Positions 15,828 through 22,567 of a stretch of 41,836 nucleotides of DNA are shown piece after piece. The stretch comes from a virus. Within the stretch, counting starts at the first letter, position 1. Each line of letters opens with the position of its first letter. The notes beneath the pieces were generated by a model. It had not been told where the DNA came from. It worked only from the letters and a program-made list of their open reading frames with translations, and did no database searches. A program made the translations under genes and the position numbers. The DNA lies in IMG/VR virus record IMGVR_UViG_3300027754_000189, positions 1 to 41,836 of that record, one strand, 5' to 3'.

Positions 15828-17872
15828 CGGGTCTTCTCCCACGGAACGAGCGTTCCGTCAGTGTCGTAGGTTTCAACAGCGTCCTTCGTCCAGTACCGCA
15901 TGAGCGTGGGCGAGGCAGTGATCTTCACATCGGGTATGAGCAGAGCCATTTCCTCGCACATAATCTGCGACAATCGACCCGAAGCCGTTGCCGCACGGGC
16001 TTCGGGAACCTCGGCGATGATCTCGTCGTGAACGAAGACCACCGGACGCGACCCGAAGAACGCGGAGTCCGGTTCGGCGTAGGCTTCCCGAGCGGCACGG
16101 TAGAGCGCCCGCTTCGCGCCCTGGGCAGCGAGGTGCTGGAACAGATGGTTACAGCCATCGGTATAGCCCACGTCGCCTCTCACGAAGCCGGTGATGGGAT
16201 GACGCAAAACCGCCTCGCCGAGGCCAACCGCCTGATTGATCCACGCGAAGTAGGTCACCATCTCGGGCCACGCCTTGAGCCACTGGGCCTTCATCTCCCG
16301 AGACTGCTGCTCGGAAATCGTGACTCCGTAGCCGGCACGAGCGTAGTCGACCAGAGATGCCGCACCGAGACCACCGGGAGCGCCGAAGTTGAAGACCTTG
16401 GCCGCGTCACGAGCGGTCTTGGCCGACGAGCCCTTGACCTTCTTGCCCTGTTCCACAGCCTCGTAGGTCATGCCGAGCATCGTCGCGCCGACCTGCGAGT
16501 GAAGGTCGCGGTCCTTGTTGATGCTCGCTGCCATCTCGCTCTTGCCGAACAGCACCAAACACACCTGGGCGAGAGCGCGCAGTTCCAAGGTGTCGTAGTC
16601 CACCGAGACGTACACGAACCCGTCGCGGGGAACGAAGCACTCCCGAGTCCCGCCGACCTTTCGGCCGGAAGGGAGGTTTTGGAGGTTGGGCTCGCTGCAC
16701 GAGGTGCGGCCCGAGTTCACGAGGACGTTGAACCGCGCGTTGATGGGCCTCTGCGTGCCGTCCTTTAGCACCGGAACGTAGGTGCCGAGCACCTTATCAA
16801 CGCCGCCGCCATCGGCCACGAGGTCGAGAAGGTGCGAGCCGGTCTGCTTCAGCGTGTCCTTGGCCGTCGACACTCGCCCCGTGGCGGTCAGCTCGACGTC
16901 CTTACCCCTTCGGGCTAAGTAACGCTGGGTGTACGCCTCGATCTTCTTGCTGTCTTTCGCCCAGCGCATCGGGACCGTGGTTCGCGTGACGACGTAAGCC
17001 ACGCCGTCTTCGTACTCAATCTCAACCGACGACCCGTCGAGCGCGGGCTGCAAGTCCTTCTTGGACGCCTTCTTGCGCTTGACGACCTCTTCATGGAACT
17101 CGGCCTCGTCTTCGGGGACACGCTTGGGAACGAGGATACCTGCTTGAATGACCCGCTTGCGGAGGCGGACCTGTTCGGCGAGGAGCCGCTGCTCCAGGTC
17201 GACGACCGAGGTCGCGTCGGTCCTCACGCCCCACACGGACATCAGATGCAGCGCCCATGCCGCTCGGACCTGCTCTTGCTCGGTGGGTAGCGCACCGTCC
17301 ACGCCGCCCTGCTTCAGGAAGATGGCGAGCGTGTCCTCGGCGTCTTCCTTGGCGTAGTGAGTCGCTTCGACGGGCCACTCGGTCAGCGGCACGTCTTCCA
17401 GCTCCGCGTACCGCAGTCGCCAAGCATTCGCGTCGGTCTTCTCGGCGAAGCGGTCCTTGCCCAAGTAGTGACCGGACAGACCCGCGAGCGAGTAACCGGC
17501 CTTGACCCACTCGCCGTTACGCAAGGCGAACGTAGCACCGTTACGAGCACTTCGACCGGAGGCGATGTCGAGCAGCTCTTGGCGGACTTTCGTGTCCCAG
17601 ATACGACCCGCGTCCATCGCCTCAAAAACGAGAGGCAGCAGTTCCGGCCTCCGAGCGCAGAGCACCCCGAGGTCGTAGGCGACGTTGTGACCGACGAGGT
17701 GGTTCAGCGGGTCGTTGAGCAGAGACTCGACGTAGTTCGTGCCTTCAAAGCGGTCGAAGAGCAGGGTGCCGCAGTCCTCGTAGTCGAGGCGAACGGACAC
17801 GCACACGAGCTTTGGCGTGAGCAAGCCCGGAGCAATGAGATGAGTCTCGGTGTCGAAGGCGACGATGTTCAT
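15824..17872 (-). CDS. polA: Family A DNA polymerase with 3'-5' exonuclease domain
   Basis: A 682-residue replicative polymerase without the Pol I 5' nuclease. The exonuclease domain has D7-x-E9, Asp67 in HNVAYD, and Y173-x3-D177. The polymerase domain has motif A DYDTLELR (Asp425), the O helix R488-x3-K492-x3-F496, and motif C FVHDEI (His615-Asp616). The residue equal to E. coli Tyr766 is Gly500 (NFGAPGGLG instead of NFGxxYG), a variant known in other phage polymerases. It overlaps both a 33-codon gene upstream and the clamp gene downstream by four bases. The clamp partnership is inferred from this coupling. Confidence 0.95.
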   Translation of the reverse strand: MNIVAFDTETHLIAPGLLTPKLVCVSVRLDYEDCGTLLFDRFEGTNYVESLLNDPLNHLVGHNVAYDLGVLCARRPELLPLVFEAMDAGRIWDTKVRQELLDIASGRSARNGATFALRNGEWVKAGYSLAGLSGHYLGKDRFAEKTDANAWRLRYAELEDVPLTEWPVEATHYAKEDAEDTLAIFLKQGGVDGALPTEQEQVRAAWALHLMSVWGVRTDATSVVDLEQRLLAEQVRLRKRVIQAGILVPKRVPEDEAEFHEEVVKRKKASKKDLQPALDGSSVEIEYEDGVAYVVTRTTVPMRWAKDSKKIEAYTQRYLARRGKDVELTATGRVSTAKDTLKQTGSHLLDLVADGGGVDKVLGTYVPVLKDGTQRPINARFNVLVNSGRTSCSEPNLQNLPSGRKVGGTRECFVPRDGFVYVSVDYDTLELRALAQVCLVLFGKSEMAASINKDRDLHSQVGATMLGMTYEAVEQGKKVKGSSAKTARDAAKVFNFGAPGGLGAASLVDYARAGYGVTISEQQSREMKAQWLKAWPEMVTYFAWINQAVGLGEAVLRHPITGFVRGDVGYTDGCNHLFQHLAAQGAKRALYRAAREAYAEPDSAFFGSRPVVFVHDEIIAEVPEARAATASGRLSQIMCEEMALLIPDVKITASPTLMRYWTKDAVETYDTDGTLVPWEKTR

Positions 17873-17970
17873 CGCACACGCTCACACGACACGGCGAGCA
17901 CGGTGGCCCAGCGACGTTCGTCTTCGGTCATCGGCTTAGGGAAAAACGCCCTGAGAATCTTTGCTAACAT
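17869..17970 (-). CDS. 33-residue gene coupled to polA
   Basis: A short gene found in the gap upstream of the polymerase. The ATG at 17970 has a GAGGGTG box, and its TGA overlaps the polymerase ATG as ATGA, the same junction used throughout this operon. The product reads MLAKILRAFFPKPMTEDERR and then WATVLAVSCERVR. It is basic and hydrophobic at the N terminus and could form a small amphipathic helix. It may act as a leader that couples translation into polA, or be a small polymerase accessory peptide. No family is recognised. Confidence 0.65.
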   Translation of the reverse strand: MLAKILRAFFPKPMTEDERRWATVLAVSCERVR

Positions 17971-18011
17971 GGTCACCCTCGTAGCGCCCCGCAGCGCCTT
18001 GAAAAGAGAGG

Positions 18012-18085
18012 CCGACCGCTCACCACAGGCAGGGACCGTGCACTCGGAGAGGGGAAACCGAGGTCGGACTGTGGCAAGCGGTCGG
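18012..18085. repeat. Long inverted repeat with inner hairpin (structured RNA or terminator candidate)
   Basis: Outer arms 18012-18028 and 18069-18085 pair at 15 of 17 positions (CCGACCGCT..CCACAG against CTGTGG..AGCGGTCGG). An inner stem CTCGG/CCGAG (18043-18047 and 18058-18062) closes a ten-base loop. CTTTTT follows on the plus strand and CTCTTTTC on the minus strand, so it could terminate in either direction, but no plus-strand gene feeds it. It sits in the only sizeable non-coding break of this operon, between the 18121 gene and the polA leader gene. Confidence 0.6.
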
Positions 18086-18120
18086 CTTTTTGTGACGAGG
18101 CCCCTCAGCCTCGCCTTGAA

Positions 18121-18573
18121 CTAGAACGGAGCAGGAGCGTTCGCGCCGCCATCGGCCACCGCGAAGAAGCGGTGCTTGGTGACGTTGCCGAGGCCGTTCT
18201 TCTTGGCCTCGCTCGTGACGTCAATCTGGAACTCGACGCCCGTGGCCTCGTCGGTGTCGACGATGCCGGTGATGAGTTCGCCCGTGACCTCGTGCGCCGG
18301 GACCGCAAGGATAGCGGCGCACAGGTTCTTGATATCCTTGAGGAAATAGTTGTATTTGTCTTTCTTGAAGACCACGCACGCGACCGTGCCGGTCGACGTC
18401 GAGCCTTCGCCCGTGGACGAGACTACACGGTACGTCGCGCGGAAGTAGGGCTCCTTGGTCAGACCGCCCATGCCCTCCTCAGCCCTCACGAGCGAGACAC
18501 GGTAGCTGCCCACGTTAAGGAACGGAAGCTTCTGCGAAGCAACCACGTTTTCAATGCCATCCCAAATCGCCAT
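18121..18573 (-). CDS. Possible single-stranded DNA-binding protein
   Basis: A 150-residue protein. The ATG at 18573 follows a GTGAGG box; nine further in-frame codons upstream run through a hairpin and are less likely. The N-terminal half looks like an OB-type beta barrel (LPFLNVGSYRVSLVRAEEG, YFRATYRVVSSTGEG, GTVACVVFKK). The C terminus is Gly/Ala/Pro and ends in APAPF, a little like the aromatic tip of SSB proteins. Its position among replication genes suits an SSB role. A DUF669-type protein is an alternative. The fold call is by eye only. Confidence 0.55.
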   Translation of the reverse strand: MAIWDGIENVVASQKLPFLNVGSYRVSLVRAEEGMGGLTKEPYFRATYRVVSSTGEGSTSTGTVACVVFKKDKYNYFLKDIKNLCAAILAVPAHEVTGELITGIVDTDEATGVEFQIDVTSEAKKNGLGNVTKHRFFAVADGGANAPAPF

Positions 18574-18585
18574 TTCGACCTCACC

Positions 18586-18621
18586 GGCCTTTCGGCCCAC
18601 CGGGTCGGGAAAGTCCCGACC
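18586..18621 (-). promoter_or_regulatory. Tandem hairpins in the leader of the SSB-like gene
   Basis: Read leftward, a perfect 8-bp stem with a 3-base loop (18603-18610 / 18614-18621) is followed by GGCC-GAAA-GGCC (18597-18586), a GNRA-type tetraloop hairpin. The second hairpin sits just before the GTGAGG ribosome box. They could stabilise or regulate the downstream mRNA, or slow transcription after thyX. No U-run follows, so simple termination is unlikely. Confidence 0.5.
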
Positions 18622-18633
18622 GCTGACGGCCTT

Positions 18634-19329
18634 TTAGGCTTCCTCGTTGTAGAGGTCAACAACTTTTTTCCATACGTCGCAAGCCTCCGACACGACAGGG
18701 AATTCGTCGTTGAAGACGTTGGCTATCTGCTCGGCAACGAGCCGATGCTCAAGCTGTGTGGCCGGGTCGAGGCGGGTCTTGAGGTAGTGAATCCACGACC
18801 GCACCGAGCCGGTCATGTAGAGGCGGGTCGGTGTGGCGAGAGGCAAGACCATGCGGGCCACCTCCTTGGCGATGCCTCGGGTGATGGCTTGGCGGTAGAT
18901 TTCCTCAGCCTCGTCCATGACTCGGCCGGCTTCGGCGAGCCACCACCAGTCCAACGTCTCGTCCGAGTTCGGAAGCGAGGACTGTCGGTTCTTCTCGTCT
19001 TGCAGTCGAGCGGAAGGAACGACCGCTCGTCCGGTCGAGCGTGCGTACCGAAGTGAGAACTCTTGGAAGGTGAACGACCGATGCCGCAAAAACTGAGCCG
19101 CTATGGCACGAGTCGTCTCGATTTCGACCGTCATGCTCGCTGTCTCGAAGACGGACCAGTGACCGTGTTCAAGGCAGTACCGGAGCAGCTTCTCGCCCGT
19201 GTTGTGGTTGTCCTGATTGTGCGGGCTGGATACGCGGGCAGTGTAGACGATGAGAGCTTCGGCAGTCTTGACCCCTCGCTCGACGAGCCACGAGGCGGGC
19301 TGGGTGGTGGCGACGATTCGTGCGCTCAC
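18634..19329 (-). CDS. thyX: Flavin-dependent thymidylate synthase ThyX
   Basis: A 231-residue enzyme that methylates dUMP to dTMP using FAD, NADPH and methylene-tetrahydrofolate. The ThyX signature RHRx7S is exact: R82-H83-R84 to Ser92 (RHRSFTFQEFS). Further family features are the ARVSSP segment near residue 31, the HWSVFE segment near 57, and TPTRLYMTGSVRSWIHYLKTR in the C-terminal half. It starts at GTG overlapping the upstream stop (GTGA). With thymidine kinase it secures dTTP for phage DNA synthesis. Confidence 0.95.
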   Translation of the reverse strand: MSARIVATTQPASWLVERGVKTAEALIVYTARVSSPHNQDNHNTGEKLLRYCLEHGHWSVFETASMTVEIETTRAIAAQFLRHRSFTFQEFSLRYARSTGRAVVPSARLQDEKNRQSSLPNSDETLDWWWLAEAGRVMDEAEEIYRQAITRGIAKEVARMVLPLATPTRLYMTGSVRSWIHYLKTRLDPATQLEHRLVAEQIANVFNDEFPVVSEACDVWKKVVDLYNEEA

Positions 19330-20009
19330 TTGATTCCCTTCTCGTCAAAGTGCTTCCAAAGGTGCTCGGCAAGCTGCCTCGCCATCGAGTAGTCCGAGGG
19401 CCAATGCCACCCTGCTCTCACTCGGTTCCAGCCAACCTGTCGGCCGAACTCGTCGAGCGTAGGCTTTGCTCTCGGGAACTTCTCGCCCAGGTACTTCGCC
19501 AAGAACGCGCCAATGAGGGCGTGGTTGGATATATAAGACGGGGAGTTCGCGGTCTTGGCTGTCGGGAGAATGGTCTTGTACTTTTTGACCCGCAGCCACT
19601 CCTGAGGGCGCATCCTCTTGAACCGCAGCTTGTAGTGCCAGCCGATGGTCGCGAGCTGCTTGGATAGTTCGTCCATCTCCTTCCGCAGCTTCTTGGTCAC
19701 GACGAAACCATGCTGCTCCAGCACCTCGACGAACAGCTTGTCTACGTCCGGTTGGTCCTCGTGCCGGATGCGGAAGATTTGGCTGTCGGTCAGGTCCTTG
19801 AGCATGCGCCGGATAGCGCCCATCTCCTCGATGGTTGTCTTCGACGAGTTCGTGGGCGGCGGAGGCATGGAGAACGCCTTGGCTTCGCCGACAAAGGCGG
19901 GTGTCGGACGACCCACGAGGCCCGCGTCGGTCTCGTCAGCCGATGGCTTGTGCTTCAGTCGGTCAAGGGCGACGTTCTTGTCGTTGGGTTGATTAGCTTC
20001 CATCGTCAT
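19326..20009 (-). CDS. PAP2-like phosphatase with altered motif 2
   Basis: A 227-residue soluble protein with a C-terminal PAP2/haloperoxidase-type phosphatase domain. Motif 1 Kx6RP is exact (Lys127 to Arg134-Pro135). Motif 3 R-x5-H-x3-D is exact (Arg196, His202, Asp206). Motif 2, normally PSGH, reads ISNH (160-163), keeping Ser161 and His163. No membrane segments are seen, unlike lipid phosphatases, so a soluble substrate such as a nucleotide is plausible. It is coupled by four-base overlaps to thyX and to the upstream gene. Residues 1-60 are a Pro-rich, polar extension. Confidence 0.7.
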   Translation of the reverse strand: MTMEANQPNDKNVALDRLKHKPSADETDAGLVGRPTPAFVGEAKAFSMPPPPTNSSKTTIEEMGAIRRMLKDLTDSQIFRIRHEDQPDVDKLFVEVLEQHGFVVTKKLRKEMDELSKQLATIGWHYKLRFKRMRPQEWLRVKKYKTILPTAKTANSPSYISNHALIGAFLAKYLGEKFPRAKPTLDEFGRQVGWNRVRAGWHWPSDYSMARQLAEHLWKHFDEKGIK

Positions 20010-20296
20010 TCCCCTATCCAGCCAGCGCCCCGAGCGAACATGATGGCCCGCTCGACCGTGAGAAAGAACTGGGCGTGAGACTCACAGTCCTCGCCCTCGT
20101 TCCAAGCCTTCTTCTTCATGGAGCCGCACCAGAACCACTGTTCGCCTGCACGGATGGACGCGCCACCGGAAAGGTAGCAGACGATGTGGACGGATTCGCC
20201 TTCGGGGGGCTCAAAAATCATGGTGTCTGCCTTGTTCTTCGGGTACGGTGTCTTGACCGACTCTACGGAGCGGACCCACCCGTTTTGGGTGGACAT
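20006..20296 (-). CDS. Hypothetical protein
   Basis: A 96-residue protein taken from the ATG at 20296. The frame stays open another 64 codons, but that part covers a hairpin and the 20382 gene in another frame. No strong ribosome box is visible. The sequence looks beta-rich (ESVHIVCYLSGGASIRAG, QWFWCGSMKKKAW) and ends in a helix (FFLTVERAIMFARGAG). The stop overlaps the PAP2-like start as ATGA. Function unknown. Confidence 0.55.
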   Translation of the reverse strand: MSTQNGWVRSVESVKTPYPKNKADTMIFEPPEGESVHIVCYLSGGASIRAGEQWFWCGSMKKKAWNEGEDCESHAQFFLTVERAIMFARGAGWIGE

Positions 20297-20351
20297 GGGC
20301 GCAAGCCCGTGGCCTCGGGTTCGACGACGTTGGATGTGGTGGTTCGAGCGA

Positions 20352-20383
20352 GACCCGCCGCCGTGCTGTTTACGGGGCGGGTC
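20352..20383 (-). terminator. Strong hairpin after the 62-residue cysteine protein (possible attenuator)
   Basis: GACCCGCC with a bulge and CCGT (20352-20364) pair with ACGG and GGCGGGTC (20372-20383): twelve base pairs around a seven-base loop. It begins at the stop codon of the 20382 gene on the minus strand. No U-run follows, so it may pause or protect mRNA rather than end it. About 85 bases here hold no gene. Confidence 0.45.
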
Positions 20384-20570
20384 ATTTACTTGCCAGCCAG
20401 TTGTGTTCCTTGCACAAGCGCGAACGGTTCCAAAACGCCACTTGAACGCCACAGGCGTCATAGACGCAGGTTTTCGCCAAGCCGACATGCTCGGCGCAAT
20501 AGGATGAGCTGCTCCAGGTCAGTCGACCACATCCCTCAAACGGACACGGTCTTTGCTTCTTGCGTGTCAT
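20382..20570 (-). CDS. Small Cys/His-rich (zinc-finger-like) protein
   Basis: A 62-residue protein with two C/H clusters: CPFEGCGRL and YCAEH in the first half, then TCVYDACGVQV and RLCKEH in the second. The paired C-x4-C and C-x2-H units suggest two small zinc sites, as in HNH-like or zinc-ribbon nucleic-acid binding proteins. No catalytic HNH core is clear. The start is ATGA-coupled to the SF2 helicase gene. An accessory DNA-binding role in replication or recombination is inferred. Confidence 0.65.
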   Translation of the reverse strand: MTRKKQRPCPFEGCGRLTWSSSSYCAEHVGLAKTCVYDACGVQVAFWNRSRLCKEHNWLASK

Positions 20571-22243
20571 TCATCGTCTCGGAAGGTGTAGGTAGCCGAC
20601 AGCAGCTTCTGCTGGTTGCCGGTCGTTGTCTGCTGGTAGTCGGCGTCTCGCAGTGCCTTGTTCACCGCTGAACGCATCTCCAAGGTGTGACGGTACACGT
20701 CGACCGTCACCTCGTCCGCCTCTTGTCCCGGCCGATGTGTTCGGCCGAGTAACTGCTCCCAAACCGTACCCGAAGTGGGCGAGGTCGTCACCAAGTTTCG
20801 GCTGAACCCTTGCAGGTTCTTGCCCGTACCGTGCGCCTTGATCGAGGCGACGATAGTCCTTGTTCCCCGCTCTTTCAGAATGCCCTCGGCACCCGGTCCG
20901 AAGAGTGGGAACCCGCCTTTGCGGGAGATGGCCGCGCCGAGAGAAGCGTGCTCGTACCAGACGATGCCGGGGGCGTGGTTGCCCCACGCGACCGCGTCGT
21001 CCACAAGGTACTCGTCGAGCCACACGGCCTCGACCTCGGGCTTGGCCGTGTTCCTCACAGCTGCCCACCGCTCGTAGTTCATGCTCGACAGCCGTCCTTC
21101 GGCACACGCCTTCGCGTACAGCATCGGCGAGTCGATGCCTTTTTGGGCGCGGTAGGTCAGGAAGTTCGCGACTTCGCGGTTCCATGCCTTGCGAGCTTCC
21201 GTCCAGTTTGCTCGGACCTGCGCGGACTCGCCCTTTGGCCAAATCCATCGGTAGTAAAACCCTGCCGCAAGCTGCCTTAAGTACCGATGCAGCGTCAGTA
21301 TCTCGTCGAACGCCTCGCCTTCGTCCGGCGTCGTCCATGTCTCTCGCATGACCCGAAGGGCCTCGCGAATGGCGTGCGTGGCGTGGAGCGGTCGAGCCGA
21401 CAGAACGAGGCTCGTGCCGAGCGAACCGTCCGTGGTGGCGATGACACCGGGTGTCTCGACGACCCTGCGGCGGAAGCCTTCACGAGTCTGCTCGCCAGGC
21501 TCGCACAACCGGACCAGCGCCCCTGGCGGAGCCGGAACGGGTGCCGAGTCGATTGCCGCCGCCCACTCTTCAAGGATGGTGTACTTCGTCGGAACCGGCG
21601 TGTTGTCACGCAAAGACAGCAAGGCCAGATGAGCGTAGTCCTTGATGCTCTTCGAGGTCATGGTCCCCGAGAGCACACATAGCCGAGTGTCGGGATGCGC
21701 CTTGAAGTACTGGAGGAACCTTCGAGTACGGGCGGCGGACGGGTGGCGAAGAGCGTGGGCCTCGTCGCAGATAATGAGGTCCGGTGCGAGCTGGTCGAGG
21801 AGGTCGTGCTTCAGCGGGCTCGACAGCTCGTTGTAGCTGTGAACGTGCAACAGACAGCCCGCCTCGACGACCTGCACCTTCGCGTTCGCCAGCCTCGGTA
21901 GCCGGTACTGCGTGACCAAGGTCGGGTAGTCCTGTCGAAACACCTTTTCTCGAAGGCTCGCTGGCACGAGGAGCACGGCCACCTTCGACTTCATCACCTT
22001 CGGGAGCAGGAGAGCGATGTCGCTCTTCCCTGCGCCCACGCCGATGGGCGCGAAGAGACCGTTCGCTCGTCGGGCCTCGGCCAGAGCGAGCGCCTGGATA
22101 GGCCGGAGCCGACGAGTGCCGGTCGGATGGCATAGGTCGGCATGAAGGCTGGCGACCTCGTCCGGTGTGACTGAGGCCGTTCGCCTCGGGACGGCAAGAA
22201 TGCGGTCAAGCTCGGCCGAGGGCCGGACGGCAAACCCGCCCAT
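20567..22243 (-). CDS. SF2 (DEAH-type) helicase
   Basis: A superfamily 2 helicase or translocase of about 558 residues. It has GVGAGKS (Walker A, residues 68-74), CDEAH (159-163), an SGTMTS segment typical of motif III, and QLLGRTHRPGQ (motif VI, ending at 507). I place the start at the ATG at 22243, with GGGAAG upstream. The frame is open to an ATG at 22507, but the extra 155 bases overlap a well-coded 70-residue gene and use codons unlike the phage. Residues just before 22243 (NALVERVRAAAQK) do look coding, so the true start is unsettled. Confidence 0.85.
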   Translation of the reverse strand: MGGFAVRPSAELDRILAVPRRTASVTPDEVASLHADLCHPTGTRRLRPIQALALAEARRANGLFAPIGVGAGKSDIALLLPKVMKSKVAVLLVPASLREKVFRQDYPTLVTQYRLPRLANAKVQVVEAGCLLHVHSYNELSSPLKHDLLDQLAPDLIICDEAHALRHPSAARTRRFLQYFKAHPDTRLCVLSGTMTSKSIKDYAHLALLSLRDNTPVPTKYTILEEWAAAIDSAPVPAPPGALVRLCEPGEQTREGFRRRVVETPGVIATTDGSLGTSLVLSARPLHATHAIREALRVMRETWTTPDEGEAFDEILTLHRYLRQLAAGFYYRWIWPKGESAQVRANWTEARKAWNREVANFLTYRAQKGIDSPMLYAKACAEGRLSSMNYERWAAVRNTAKPEVEAVWLDEYLVDDAVAWGNHAPGIVWYEHASLGAAISRKGGFPLFGPGAEGILKERGTRTIVASIKAHGTGKNLQGFSRNLVTTSPTSGTVWEQLLGRTHRPGQEADEVTVDVYRHTLEMRSAVNKALRDADYQQTTTGNQQKLLSATYTFRDDE

Positions 22244-22352
22244 GTTTGCTTCCCGCACGGGCGGAAGCGACGGCTTTGGCGGTACGGGGGAAGAAGCCGG
22301 GATGTGAAGTCCCAGCTTCTGTGCCGCTGCTCGTACTCGCTCGACGAGAGCG

Positions 22353-22565
22353 TTACCGCTCGTCGGGTACGCGGTAGTTGCCGTAACGCTCGATGTCGCG
22401 GAGGGCGTAGGCGATGGCGGTCGTTGCCGCAGCCTCTCCAGCAAACTGGATGAGGTCTTGGTCGGACCACTCGACGCGGTTCTGATCAATGTAGCGTCGG
22501 TCGCCATTAATCTCTGTCTCCAGACGGAACTGCTTGCCCTGCAAAGCGAACTGTGTCGAACGCAT
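22353..22565 (-). CDS. Small acidic hypothetical protein overlapping the helicase frame
   Basis: A 70-residue protein with a GGAGGT box close before its ATG, two bases after the stop of the nuclease gene. Codons end mostly in C, as in neighbouring genes, which supports this frame over the helicase frame that runs through the same bases. The product is acidic and helical (WSDQDLIQFAGEAAATTAIA, LRDIERYGNYRVPDER). Function unknown. It may be translated just before the helicase. Confidence 0.7.
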   Translation of the reverse strand: MRSTQFALQGKQFRLETEINGDRRYIDQNRVEWSDQDLIQFAGEAAATTAIAYALRDIERYGNYRVPDER

Positions 22566-22567
22566 GA

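Noticed and set aside
22244-22507. Helicase N-terminal extension from ATG 22507
   Set aside because: Most of it is the shadow of the 22353 gene with non-phage codon use; kept only as a finding.
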